Shown here: positions 37,270 to 49,691 of the stretch, in pieces
How positions within the stretch are numbered: the first letter of the stretch is position 1
Layout of the letters: each line of letters starts with the position of its first letter
From: Mayamaea pseudoterrestris
Taxonomy: Eukaryota; Bacillariophyta; Bacillariophyceae; Sellaphorales; Sellaphoraceae
DNA length: 64,000 nucleotides
Assembly: GCA_027923505.1 (NCBI GenBank)
Contig: BROI01000018.1
Span: 1 to 64,000 of the forward strand
Direction: 5' to 3'
The notes under the pieces: generated by a model
The model's input: only the letters and a program-made list of their open reading frames with translations
What the model was told of the DNA's origin: nothing
Database searches by the model: none
Program-made: the position numbers and the translations under genes

Positions 37270-40200
37270 GGGGATGGCAATGTATTTGGTGACAACTTGT
37301 CACCAGTCTCAGCCCGCAGATGCCGTGACATTCAAACGCCCCTACAGCAAGCCCTGTAGGTGCCCAAAATACACCAGAATGGTGCCAACATCATTATTCA
37401 GGCTGCGCTACAAGATGGTAGGCTTGGCTGGTGACTCAGGGGATGGCAATGTATTTGGTGACAACTTGTCACCAGTCTCAGCCCGCAGATGCCGTGACAT
37501 TCAAATGCCCCTACAGCAAGCCCTGTAGGTGCCCAAAATACACCAGAATGGTGCCAACATCATTATTCAGGCTGCGCTACAAGATGGTAGGCTTGGCTGG
37601 TGTCTCAGGGGATGGCAATGTATTTGGTGACAACTTGTCACCAGTCTCAGCCCGCAGATGCCGTGACATTCAAATGCCCCTACAGCAAGCCCTGTAGGTG
37701 CCCAAAATACACCAGAATGGTGCCAACATCATTATTCAGGCTGCGCTACAAGATGGTAGTCTTGGCTGGTGTCTCAGGGGATGGCAATGTATTTGGTGAC
37801 AACTTGTCACCAGTCTCAGCCCGCAGATGCCGTGACATTCAAATGCCCCTACAGCAAGCCCTGTAGGTGCCCAAAATACACCAGAATGGTGCCAACATCC
37901 TTATTCAGGCTGCGCTACAAGATGGTAGTCTTGGCTGGTGACTCAGGGGATGGCAATGTATTTGGTGACAACTTGTCACCAGTCTCAGCCCGCAGATGCC
38001 GTGACATTCAAATGCCCCTACAGCAAGCCCTGTAGGTGCCCAAAATACACCAGAATGGTGCCAACATCATTATTCAGGCTGCGCTACAAGATGGTAGGCT
38101 TGGCTGGTGTCTCAGGGGATGGCAATGTATTTGGTGACAACTTGTCACCAGTCTCAGCCCGCAGATGCCGTGACATTCAAATGCCCCTACAGCAAGCCCT
38201 GTAGGTGCCCAAAATACACCAGAATGGTGCCAACATCCTTATTCAGGCTGCGCTACAAGATGGTAGTCTTGGCTGGTGTCTCAGGGGATGGCAATGTATT
38301 TGGTTACAACTTGTCACCAGTCTCAGCCCGCAGATGCCGTGACATTCAAACGCCCCTACAGCAAGCCCTGTAGGTGCCCAAAATACACCAGAATGGTGCC
38401 AACATCCTTATTCAGGCTGCGCTACAAGATGGTAGTCTTGGCTGGTGTCTCAGGGGATGGCAATGTATTTGGTGACAACTTGTCACCAGTCTCAGCCCGC
38501 AGATGCCGTGACATTCAAATGCCCCTACAGCAAGCCCTGTAGGTGCCCAAAATACACCAGAATGGTGCCAACATCCTTATTCAGGCTGCGCTACAAGATG
38601 GTAGGCTTGGCTGGTGTCTCAGGGGATGGCAATGTATTTGGTGACAACTTGTCACCAGTCTCAGCCCGCAGATGCCGTGACATTCAAATGCCCCTACAGC
38701 AAGCCCTGTAGGTGCCCAAAATACACCAGAATGGTGCCAACATCATTATTCAGGCTGCGCTACAAGATGGTAGTCTTGGCTGGTGTCTCAGGGGATGGCA
38801 ATGTATTTGATGACAACTTGTCACCAGTCTCAGCCCGCAGATGCCGTGACATTCAAACGCCCCTACAGCAAGCCCTGTAGGTGCCCAAAATACACCAGAA
38901 TGGTGCCAACATCATTATTCAGGCTGCGCTACATGATGGTAGGCTTGGCTGGTGTCTCAGGGGATGGCAATGTATTTGGTGACAACTTGTCACCAGTCTC
39001 AGCCCGCAGATGCCGTGACATTCAAATGCCCCTACAGCAAGCCCTGTAGGTGCCCAAAATACACCAGAATGGTGCCAACATCCTTATTCAGGCTGCGCTA
39101 CAAGATGGTAGTCTTGGCTGGTGTCTCAGGGGATGGCAATGTATTTGGTGACAACTTGTCACCAGTCTCAGCCAGCAGATGCCATGACATTCAAATGCCC
39201 CTACAGCAAGCCCTGTAGGTGCCCAAAATACACCAGAATGGTGCCAACATCATTTTTCAGGCTGCGCTACAAGATGGTAGTCTTGGCTGGTGACTCAGGG
39301 GATGGCAATGTATTTGGTGACAACTTGTCACCAGTCTCAGCCCGCAGATGCCGTGACATTCAAACGCCCCTACAGCAAGCCCTGTAGGTGCCCAAAGTAC
39401 ACCAGAATGGTGCCAACATCATTATTCAGGCTGCGCTACAAGATGGTAGGCTTGGCTGGTGTCTCAGGGGATGGCAATGTATTTGGTTACAACTTGTCAC
39501 CAGTCTCAGCCCGCAGATGCCGTGACATTCAAACGCCCCTACAGCAAGCCCTGGAGGTGCCCAAAATACACCAGAATGGTGCCAACATCATTATTCAGGC
39601 TGCGCTACAAGATGGTAGGCTTGGCTGGTGTCTCAGGGGATGGCAATGTATTTGGTGACAACTTGTCACCAGTCTCAGCCCGCAGATGCCGTGACATTCA
39701 AACGCCCCTACAGCAAGCCCTGTAGGTGCCCAAAATACACCAGAATGGTGCCAACATCATTATTCAGGCTGCGCTACAAGATGGTAGGCTTGGCTGGTGT
39801 CTCAGGGGATGGCAATGTATTTGGTGACAACTTGTCACCAGTCTCAGCCCGCAGATGCCATGACATTCAAATGCCCCTACAGCAAGCCCTGTAGGTGCCC
39901 AAAATACACCAGATTGGTGCCCACATCATTATTCAGGCTGCGCTACATGATGGTAGTCTTGGCTGGTGTCTCAGGGGATGGCAATGTATTTGATGACAAC
40001 TTGTCACCAGTCTCAGCCCGCAGATGCCGTGACATTCAAATGCCCCTACAGCAAGCCCTGTAGGTGCCCAAAATACACCAGAATGGTGCCAACATCATTA
40101 TTCAGGCTGCGCTACAAGATGGTAGTCTTGGCTGGTGTCTCAGGGGATGGCAATGTATTTGGTGACAACTTGTCACCAGTCTCAGCCAGCAGATGCCATG

Positions 40201-42080
40201 ACATTCAAATGCCCCTACAGCAAGCCATGTATACACCCAAATGACACCAGAATGTTGCCGACATCCTTATACAGGCTGCACTACAAGATGGTAGTCTTGG
40301 CTGGTGTCTCAGGGGATAGCGGAATTTTGTGACAACTTGTCACCAGTCTCAGCCCGCAGATGCCTTGACATTCAAACACCCCTACAGCAAGCCCTGTAGG
40401 TGCCCAAAATACAACAGAATGGTGCCAACATCCTTACTCAGGCTGCGCTACCAGATGTTAGGTTTGGCTGGTGTCTCAGGGGATGGCAATGTTTTTGGTT
40501 ACAACTTGTCACCAGTCTCAGCCCGCAGATGCCGTGACATTCAAACGCCCCTACAGCAAGCCCTGTAGGTGCCCAAAATACACCAGAATGGTGCCAACAT
40601 CATTATTCAGGCTGCGCTACAAGATGGTAGGCTTGGCTGGTGTCTCAGGGGATGGCAATGTATTTGGTGACAACTTGTCACCAGTCTCAGCCCGCAGATG
40701 CCGTGACATTCAAACGCCCCTACAGCAAGCCCTGTAGGTGCCCAAAATACACCAGAATGGTGCCAACATCCTTATTCAGGCTGCGCTACAAGATGGTAGG
40801 CTTGGCTGGTGTCTCAGGGGATGGCAATGTATTTGGTGACAACTTGTCACCAGTCTCAGCCCGCAGATGCCGTGACATTCAAATGCCCCTACAGCAAGCC
40901 CTGTAGGTGCCCAAAATACACCAGAATGGTGCCAACATCATTATTCAGGCTGCGCTACAAGATGGTAGGCTTGGCTGGTGTCTCAGGGGATGGCAATGTA
41001 TTTGGTGACAACTTGTCACCAGTCTCAGCCCGCAGATGCCGTGACATTCAAACGCCCCTACAGCAAGCCCTGTAGGTGCCCAAAATACACCAGAATGGTG
41101 CCAACATCCTTATTCAGGCTGCGCTACAAGATGGTAGTCTTGGCTGGTGTCTCAGGGGATGGCAATGTATTTGGTGACAACTTGTCACCAGTCTCAGCCC
41201 GCAGATGCCGTGACATTCAAATGCCCCTACAGCAAGCCATGTAGGTGCCCAAAATACACCAGAATGGTGCCAACATCCTTATTCAGGCTGCGCTACAAGA
41301 TGGTAGGCTTGGCTGGTGTCTCAGGGGATGGCAATGTATTTGGTGACAACTTGTCACCAGTCTCAGCCCGCAGATGCCGTGACATTCAAACGCCCCTACA
41401 GCAAGCCCTGTAGGTGCCCAAAATACACCAGAATGGTGCCAACATCCTTATTCAGGCTGCGCTACAAGATGGTAGGCTTGGCTGGTGTCTCAGGGGATGG
41501 CAATGTATTTGGTGACAACTTGTCACCAGTCTCAGCCCGCAGATGCCGTGACATTCAAACGCCCCTACAGCAAGCCCTGTAGGTGCCCAAAATACACCAG
41601 AATGGTGCCAACATCCTTATTCAGGCTGCGCTACAAGATGGTAGGCTTGGCTGGTGTCTCAGGGGATGGCAATGTATTTGGTGACAACTTGTCACCAGTC
41701 TCAGCCCGCAGATGCCGTGACATTCAAATGCCCCTACAGCAAGCCCTGTAGGTGCCCAAAATACACCAGAATGGTGCCAACATCATTATTCAGGCTGCGC
41801 TACAAGATGGTAGTCTTGGCTGGTGTCTCAGGGGATGGCAATGTATTTGGTGACAACTTGTCACCAGTCTCAGCCCGCAGATGCCGTGACATTCAAATGC
41901 CCCTACAGCAAGCCCTGTAGGTGCCCAAAATACACCAGAATGTTGCAACAGGCGCACAAATGGTAGTCTTGGCGGTGTCTCAGGGGAATGTATTGTACAC
42001 TTGTCACCAGTCCAGCCCGCAGTGCCGTGACTTCAAAGCCCTACAAGCAAGCCCTGTCATACCAGATTGTGGACAATTCG

Positions 42081-45000
42081 CTGCGCTACAAGATGGTAGT
42101 CTTGGCTGGTGTCTCAGGGGATGGCAATGTATTTGGTGACAACTTGTCACCAGTCTCAGCCCGCAGATGCCGTGACATTCAAATGCCCCTACAGCAAGCC
42201 CTGTAGGTGCCCAAAATACACCAGAATGGTGCCAACATCCTTATTCAGGCTGCGCTACAAGATGGTAGTCTTGGCTGGTGTCTCAGGGGATGGCAATGTA
42301 TTTGGTGACAACTTGTCACCAGTCTCAGCCCGCAGATGCCGTGACATTCAAATGCCCCTACAGCAAGCCCTGTAGGTGCCCAAAATACACCAGAGTGGTG
42401 CCAACATCCTTATTTAGGCTGCGCTACAAGATGGTAGTCTTGGCTGGTGACTCAGGGGATGGCAATGTATTTGGTGACAACTTGTCACCAGTCTCAGCCC
42501 GCAGATGCCGTGACATTCAAATGCCCCTACAGCAAGCCCTGTAGGTGCCCAAAATACTCCAGAATGTTGCCGACATCCTTATACAGGCTGCACTACAAGA
42601 TGGTAGTCTTGGCTGGTGTCTCAGGGGATGGCAATGTATTTTGTGACAACTTGTCACCAGTCTCAGCCCGCAGATGCCTTGACATTCAAACACCCCTACA
42701 GCAAGCCCTGTAGGTGCCCAAAATACAACAGAATGGTGCCAACATCATTTTTCAGGCTGCGCTACCAGATGGTAGGCTTGGCTGGTGTCTCAGGGGATGG
42801 CAATGTATTTGGTGACAACTTGTCACCAGTCTCAGCCCGCAGATGCCGTGACATTCAAATGCCCCTACAGCAAGCCCTGTAGGTGCCCAAAATACTCCAG
42901 AATGGTGCCAACTTCCTTATTCAGGCTGCGCTACAAGATGGTAGTCTTGGCTGGTGTCTCAGGGGATGGCAATGTATTTGGTGACAACTTGTCACCAGTC
43001 TCAGCCCGCAGATGCCGTGACATTCAAATGCCTTTACAGCAAGCCCTGTAGGTGCCCAAAATACACCAGATTGGTGTCAACATCATTATTCAGGCTGCGC
43101 TACAAGATGGTAGGCTTGGATGGTGTCTCAGGGGATGGCAATGTATTTGGTGACAACTTGTCACCAGTCTCAGCCCACAGATGCCGTGACATTCAAATGC
43201 CCTACAGCAAGCCCTGTAGGTGCCCAAAATACACCAGAATGGTGCCAACATCATTTTTCAGGCTGCGCTACAAACTGGTAGTCTTGGCTGGTGACTCAGG
43301 GGATGGCAATGTATTTGGTGACAACTTGTCACCAGTCTCAGCCCGCAGATGCCGTGACATTCAAATGCCCCTACAGCAAGCCCTGTAGGTGCCCAAAATA
43401 CACCAGAATGGTGCCAACATCATTATTCAGGCTGCGCTACAAGATGGTAGGCTTGGCTGGTGTCTCATGGGATGGCAATGTATTTGGTGACAACTTGTCA
43501 CCAGTCTCAGCCCGCAGATGCCGTGACATTCAAACACCCCTACAGCAAGCCCTGTAGGTGCCCAAAATACAACAGAATGGTGCCAACATCATTTATCAGG
43601 CTGCGCTACAAGATGGTAGGCTTGGCTGGTGTCTCAGGGGATGGCAATGTATTTAGTGACAACTTGTCACCAGTCTCAGCCCGCAGATGCCGTGACATTC
43701 AAACGCCCCTACAGCAAGCCCTGTAGGTGCCCAAAATACACCAGAATGGTGCCAACATCATTTTTCAGGCTGCGCTACAAGATGGTAGGCTTGGCTGGTG
43801 TCTCAGGGGATGGCAATGTATTTGGTGACAACTTGGCTGCGCTACAAGATGGTAGTCTTGGCTGGTGTCTCAGGGGATGGCAATGTATTTGGTGACAACT
43901 TGTCACCAGTCTCAGCCCGCAGATGCCGTGACATTCAAATGCCCCTACAGCAAGCCCTGTAGGTGCCCAAAATACACCAGAATGGTGCCAACATCCTTAT
44001 TCAGGCTGCGCTACAAGATGGTAGTCTTGGCTGGTGTCTCAGGGGATGGCAATGTATTTGGTGACAACTTGTCACCAGTCTCAGCCCGCAGATGCCGTGA
44101 CATTCAAATGCCCCTACAGCAAGCCCTGTAGGTGCCCAAAATACACCAGAGTGGTGCCAACATCCTTATTTAGGCTGCGCTACAAGATGGTAGTCTTGGC
44201 TGGTGACTCAGGGGATGGCAATGTATTTGGTGACAACTTGTCACCAGTCTCAGCCCGCAGATGCCGTGACATTCAAATGCCCCTACAGCAAGCCCTGTAG
44301 GTGCCCAAAATACTCCAGAATGTTGCCGACATCCTTATACAGGCTGCACTACAAGATGGTAGTCTTGGCTGGTGTCTCAGGGGATGGCAATGTATTTTGT
44401 GACAACTTGTCACCAGTCTCAGCCCGCAGATGCCTTGACATTCAAACACCCCTACAGCAAGCCCTGTAGGTGCCCAAAATACAACAGAATGGTGCCAACA
44501 TCATTTTTCAGGCTGCGCTACCAGATGGTAGGCTTGGCTGGTGTCTCAGGGGATGGCAATGTATTTGGTGACAACTTGTCACCAGTCTCAGCCCGCAGAT
44601 GCCGTGACATTCAAATGCCCCTACAGCAAGCCCTGTAGGTGCCCAAAATACTCCAGAATGGTGCCAACTTCCTTATTCAGGCTGCGCTACAAGATGGTAG
44701 TCTTGGCTGGTGTCTCAGGGGATGGCAATGTATTTGGTGACAACTTGTCACCAGTCTCAGCCCGCAGATGCCGTGACATTCAAATGCCTTTACAGCAAGC
44801 CCTGTAGGTGCCCAAAATACACCAGATTGGTGTCAACATCATTATTCAGGCTGCGCTACAAGATGGTAGGCTTGGATGGTGTCTCAGGGGATGGCAATGT
44901 ATTTGGTGACAACTTGTCACCAGTCTCAGCCCACAGATGCCGTGACATTCAAATGCCCTACAGCAAGCCCTGTAGGTGCCCAAAATACACCAGAATGGTG

Positions 45001-45592
45001 CCAACATCATTTTTCAGGCTGCGCTACAAACTGGTAGTCTTGGCTGGTGACTCAGGGGATGGCAATGTATTTGGTGACAACTTGTCACCAGTCTCAGCCC
45101 GCAGATGCCGTGACATTCAAATGCCCCTACAGCAAGCCCTGTAGGTGCCCAAAATACACCAGAATGGTGCCAACATCATTATTCAGGCTGCGCTACAAGA
45201 TGGTAGGCTTGGCTGGTGTCTCATGGGATGGCAATGTATTTGGTGACAACTTGTCACCAGTCTCAGCCCGCAGATGCCGTGACATTCAAACACCCCTACA
45301 GCAAGCCCTGTAGGTGCCCAAAATACAACAGAATGGTGCCAACATCATTTATCAGGCTGCGCTACAAGATGGTAGGCTTGGCTGGTGTCTCAGGGGATGG
45401 CAATGTATTTAGTGACAACTTGTCACCAGTCTCAGCCCGCAGATGCCGTGACATTCAAACGCCCCTACAGCAAGCCCTGTAGGTGCCCAAAATACACCAG
45501 AATGGTGCCAACATCATTTTTCAGGCTGCGCTACAAGATGGTAGGCTTGGCTGGTGTCTCAGGGGATGGCAATGTATTTGGTGACAACTTGT
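42081..45592. repeat. 1756-bp tandem block duplication within array 3
   Basis: Copies at 42081-43836 and 43837-45592 have matching unit variants at a constant 1756-bp offset. The join reads GACAACTTGG then CTGCGCTACAAG at 43837. The length is about 10.4 units, again not integral. Confidence 0.85.
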
Positions 45593-47040
45593 CACCAGTC
45601 TCAGCCCGCAGATGCCGTGACATTCAAATGCCTTTACAGCAAGCCCTGTAGGTGCCCAAAATACACCAGATTGGTGTCAACATCATTTTTATTCGTGCTG
45701 CGCTACAAGATGGTAGGCTTGGATGGTGTCTCAGGGGATGGCAATGTATTTGGTGACAACTTGTCACCAGTCTCAGCCCGCAGATGCCGTGACATTCAAA
45801 TGCCCCTACAGCAAGCCCTGTAGGTGCCCAAAATACACCAGAATGGTGCCAACATCATTATTCAGGCTGCGCTACAAGATGATAGGCTTGGCTGGTGTCT
45901 CAGGGGATGGCAATGTATTTGGTGACAACTTGTCACCAGTCTCAGCCCGCAGATGCTGTGACATTCAAACACCCCTACAGCCAACCCTTTAGGTGCCCAA
46001 AATACACCAGAATGGTGCCAACATCATTATTCAGGCTGCGCTACAAAATGGTAGGCTTGGCTGGTGTCTCAGGGGATGGCAATGTATTTGGTGACAACTT
46101 GTCACCAGTCTCAGCCCGCAGATGCCGTGACATTCAAATGCCCCTACAGCAAGCCCTGTAGGTGCCCAAAATACTCCAGAATGGTGCCAACATCCTTATT
46201 CTGGCTGCGCTACAAGATGGTAGTCTTGGCTGGTGACTCAGGGGATGGCAATGTATTTGGTGACAACTTGTCACCAGTCTCAGCCAGCAGATGCCATGAC
46301 ATTCAAATGCCCCTACAGCAAGCCCTGTAGGTGCCCAAAATACTCCAGAATGTTGCCGACATCCTTATACAGGCTGCACTACAAGATGGTAGTCTTTGCT
46401 GGTGACTCAGGGGATGGCAATGTATTTTGTGACAACTTGTCACCAGTCTCAGCCCGCAGATGCCTTGACATTCAAACACACCCCTACAGCAAGCCCTGTA
46501 GGTGCCCAAAATACAACAGAATGGTGCCAACATCATTTATCAGGCTGCGCTACCAGATGGTAGGCTTGGCTGGTGTCTCAGGGGATGGCAATGTATTCGG
46601 TGACAACTTGTCACCAGTCTCAGCCCGCAGATGCCGTGACATTCAAACACCCCTACAGCAAGCCCTGTAGGTGCCCAAAATACTCCAGAATGGTGCCAAC
46701 TTCCTTATTCAGGCTGCGCTACAAGATGGTAGTCTTGGCTGGTGTCTCAGGGGATGGCAATGTATTTGGTGACAACTTGTCACCAGTCTCAGCCCGCAGA
46801 TGCCGTGACACTCAAATGCCTTTACAGCAAGCCCTGTAGGTGCCCAAAATACACCAGATTGGTGTCAACATCATTATTCAGGCTGCGCTACAAGATGGTA
46901 GGCTTGGATGGTGTCTCAGGGGATGGCAATGTATTTGGTGACAACTTGTCACCAGTCTCAGCCCACAGATGCCGTGACATTCAAATGCCACTACAGCAAG
47001 CCCTGTAGGTGCCCAAAATACACCAGAATGGTGCCAACAT

Positions 47041-47519
47041 CGGCCAGTCCTCTGTCCTAGCCGACATACCGGATTGCTGTCATCCAGCCCATCTAGGCAG
47101 CTAGCTAGTTGGAGAGACGAGTTGGTGTTAACAGGCAGTTTACTTGCCAGCCCCCCCCCAGGCCCAGTGTCGCTCCAACAGCGGTGAGGAGGGTGAAGCT
47201 TATGAGACTATCTAATGAAGTACTGGAACTGCTTGACTCGGATGTCTGCAGTTGACTTCGTGCAACAGAATGAGGAGACGAGAATCGACGTCGCGAGGCT
47301 TTCGCCGCCTCGAGTAGGTGCATGTGCTTCTTGGTGTTCAATTGTCCGGTGCGGTTTTCTTCCCCCTGCACCGGAATGACGGCCAGTCCTTTGTCCTAGC
47401 CGACATACCGGCTTGCTGTCATCCAGCCCATCTAGGCAGCTAGCTAGTTGGAGAGACGAGTTGGTGTTAACAGGCAGTTTACTTGCCAGCCCCCCCAGGC
47501 CCAGTGTCGCTCCAACAGC
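47041..47519. repeat. Split direct repeats at the 3' end of the DIRS-like element
   Basis: The repeat CGGCCAGTCC to CTCCAACAGC is found at 47041-47182 and again at 47380-47519. The copies differ at a few bases and in the length of a C tract. The 197 bp between them holds a small hairpin, CCGGTGC (47346-47352) pairing with GCACCGG (47368-47374). Such repeats serve as the recombination ends in PAT/Ngaro-type elements. Confidence 0.8.
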
Positions 47520-47644
47520 CTCCCATTTCGGAGGAAGTCTGAGAAATCAGGCCACGACAAGTCTGGGTGGGAGCGAAGCGGGGAGGCACGAAGTGCGGGA
47601 AAGAAAGCGCGCGGGCGAGGGGCGCGAGACGGCGCGCGAGGAAA

Positions 47645-48784
47645 TTACATGAGTGGAACGAAATGGTTGGGAATAACATTAAAATGGCCGCCAGCGACCA
47701 TGAGTTGGGCGTAGTGGTGCATGGCGGGCAGGGCTTGAACGTGGAGGTAGCGGAGCATGGCATCGGAGTGCCAGCGACCAATGAGTCGGATGCGGTCGGA
47801 GTCCACGTTGGAGCAGAGTAGAGCTTGGGCGCCGCCCGCGCGAAGCGAGCGGGCGTTGATGTCGGTCGGAAGAATGCCCAGCGCGGGGCCGAGCAACACC
47901 ACGGTGTCGCGAAGGGCTGTGGTGATGTCGCCGGAGCGTAGCGCGTAGGGTTCGGGAAGGTAGACGGTGGCGAGCGGGGTAGTAGTGTCGGCCGCGTGTG
48001 CGCGGAGGTGAAGGAGGCGGCGAATGATTGCGCGAGTAGGGCAAAGGAGGGGGTCGCCCGTGACGCCGTGGGCGACGACCTCCCCGCGCGTACCATTCTT
48101 TTGGGTAGTGAAAGTCAGGCTGCAACCAGTGGAGCGTGCCATGTCGGCCGAGGTTGCAGTGGCGAGATCCCATCGACCGCCAGCGTGGAACAGCTGGACA
48201 TCGCAGAACCGAAACGGTTCGGAGTCGACTGTGACGCCAGTGTATTCGCCGGGGCGGAGGAGAAAGAAGTAGGCGATGGTAGTCATATCGGCGACGGCTT
48301 GGAGTAGAGGCGTGCCGGCCGGTGCGTGCGCAGCGTGGAGACACGAGCGCACTACTTGGATCGGGAGGGGCTTGACGCGATTCGGCGGCGGATCGGCGCG
48401 GCCAAAGTACTTGAGCAGGCGTTGGAGGCGAATGTCGATTTTGCCCGTGGCGTCGTACCGGATGTCGCGGGTCCCCATGAGGGCGAACGCCTGGCCGACG
48501 GCACGTAGGGCGTCATCCACGGTGCTAGCCCGGACGGGTCGACCGCGGGGTGCGATGTCGCCCGATCGATAGAGCTGCGCGAATACCAGTAGGGGTTGGA
48601 TTGGGTCGGAACAATGGGGCAGTGTGGGCGCCAATCCGTAGCGGGTGCAGAAGGCGGTCCAGCACTGCCAGGCGGTGTCGGCGGACCGGGCGGTGGAAGA
48701 AACGACGCCGTGTCGGACGCCGTACGCAACAAGGCGGAGCTGATCGCGGAGCTCATGGCGGGTCGCAGATGGCAGAGTGTCCAT
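47645..48784 (-). CDS. Tyrosine recombinase part of the DIRS-like element
   Basis: This part of the element encodes a tyrosine recombinase of about 380 residues. Visible family signatures are LLRPGEY (first catalytic Arg), TQKNGTRGE (likely catalytic Lys region), ARSLRAGGAQ (second Arg box) and GRWHSDAMLRYLH (His/Trp box and the final catalytic Tyr). In DIRS elements this enzyme inserts a circular DNA intermediate by site-specific recombination, in place of an integrase. The coding part overlaps the end of the RNase H-bearing part in another frame, as is common in this family. A Crypton recombinase is less likely because RNase H sequence lies next to it. Whether it is still active cannot be told from the sequence. 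Confidence 0.75.
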   Translation of the reverse strand: MDTLPSATRHELRDQLRLVAYGVRHGVVSSTARSADTAWQCWTAFCTRYGLAPTLPHCSDPIQPLLVFAQLYRSGDIAPRGRPVRASTVDDALRAVGQAFALMGTRDIRYDATGKIDIRLQRLLKYFGRADPPPNRVKPLPIQVVRSCLHAAHAPAGTPLLQAVADMTTIAYFFLLRPGEYTGVTVDSEPFRFCDVQLFHAGGRWDLATATSADMARSTGCSLTFTTQKNGTRGEVVAHGVTGDPLLCPTRAIIRRLLHLRAHAADTTTPLATVYLPEPYALRSGDITTALRDTVVLLGPALGILPTDINARSLRAGGAQALLCSNVDSDRIRLIGRWHSDAMLRYLHVQALPAMHHYAQLMVAGGHFNVIPNHFVPLM

Positions 48785-49660
48785 GGGGAATCCTGTGGGT
48801 AAGTGGTGTTAAAGTGCGTGAGAAACTCATCGTCGGACAATTCCCAAAGGCGCGACGCGTCGTCGGCCATGACGTTACAGGGGCCCGGAATGTAGTCGTG
48901 TCGCGGGACATAGCGGTAGTGACGCTGGTGCCAACTTTGGAGGCGCAAGAGATACGCGGCTGGGCCGACGGTGGTCGTGGAGCCGCGTTGTTGCCAGCTG
49001 ACGGCGGCGACGTTGTCGTGGAGGCTGTGGATCGTGCGCTCGGCCACGTCCGCGAGCTGGGCGATGACGTCGTGGTGCGCCACGCTGCCGGCCAGTTCCA
49101 AGTCGCTGTTGGTGATGGTACCGTGGGGGTTGTCGCTGGACACCAGCTTGGACTGGATGCGTGGCGTGAAAGGGTGGCGCCACACGACGGGGCGCACCCG
49201 ACGATGCGAGTCGGTGAAGAACGCCGCGCCGCCCATGCCACGGCCGGCTGCATCCGTGGTGCCGGGAAGGCCCGTGGGCTGAGGGACCACTTCGAGAATG
49301 CGAGCAGGGCGCGCGGCGAGGCGACGTGCCACGACGCGAAAGTCGGCGAGAAAAGTGTGCACGGCGGGCTTCAGGCGAAGTCTCCCTGAGTGCTCGAGGG
49401 GGTGGCGAAAGGCCTCTTGTAGCAGACTGAAGAGTCCGCGTACGCCAGGCAAGGCGAGCGACATGGAGCGCAGCTCCCCCAATACCTTATGCCACGTTTT
49501 GCGGCCCACGCGGTGCTGCGTGGGAGGGATTGACTCGAGTATCGCGTGGAGACGCGCGAGGCGATGCGGCGGTAGCGTGATGGTGCCTGCGACCGTGTCG
49601 ATGTCCCACCCCAGTATGGTCTTCCGAGTGGACCACGCGCCGTCGCCTTTGCGTAACTTC
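48750..49660 (-). mobile_element. RNase H / reverse transcriptase end part of the DIRS-like element
   Basis: The minus-strand translation contains TILGWDIDTVAGTITLPPHR and KVLGELRSM. This matches the region after the reverse transcriptase palm in DIRS- and Gypsy-like proteins. RNase H-like segments follow (TDAAGRGMGG, NSDLELAG, ADDASRLWELSDDEF). The catalytic palm of the reverse transcriptase is not in the window. The part lies directly upstream of the recombinase. Confidence 0.7.
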
Positions 49661-49691
49661 TTTACCGAGATGGGTTCCTGTCGATGCGGAT

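Larger units (their letters stand above)
27066..47040. repeat. 169-bp satellite, array 3 (main array)
   Basis: About 118 tandem units of 169 bp, highly uniform in the middle and more varied at both ends. Typical dyads are at 29591-29607 (GGTGACAACTTGTCACC) and 29644-29663 (CCTACAG, six-base loop, CTGTAGG). Whole blocks are duplicated: 674 bp near the left end, 3809 bp at 29652-33460 and 33461-37269, and 1756 bp at 42081-43836 and 43837-45592. Irregular units occur at about 28441-28540 and 41941-42080. Because 169 is not a multiple of three, an 88-residue open frame restarts in a new frame in every unit. I reject these as genes. The array is cut at 47040 by a DIRS-like element. Confidence 0.95.
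47041..49691 (-). mobile_element. DIRS-like (PAT/Ngaro-type) element, 3' part
   Basis: A GC-rich minus-strand block with two coding parts and a repeat-rich end. About 49660-48750 encodes an RNase H-type region of a DIRS reverse transcriptase protein (TDAAGRGMGGAAFF, then NSDLELAG). About 48784-47645 encodes a tyrosine recombinase. Downstream are direct repeats of about 140 bp at 47380-47519 and 47041-47182, separated by about 197 bp. This is the B1-A2-B2 order expected at the 3' end of an element with split direct repeats. The 5' part is absent: the block meets copia sequence at about 49691. It is a broken remnant, set into the 169-bp satellite on its left side. Confidence 0.75.

Noticed and set aside
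12604-47008. More than a hundred overlapping plus-strand open frames of about 88 residues (SQGMAMYLVTTCHQSQ...)
   Set aside because: They recur every 169 bp in a rotating frame, overlap each other by 98 bp, and follow directly from the satellite sequence. Nothing suggests selection for protein.
27066-47040. CRISPR-like pattern of regular repeats
   Set aside because: The whole 169-bp unit is repeated without unique spacers, and the window is eukaryotic.
48550-49389. 279-residue plus-strand open frame opposite the DIRS-like RNase H part
   Set aside because: GC-rich DNA has few stops; the strand with recognisable retroelement motifs is the minus strand.
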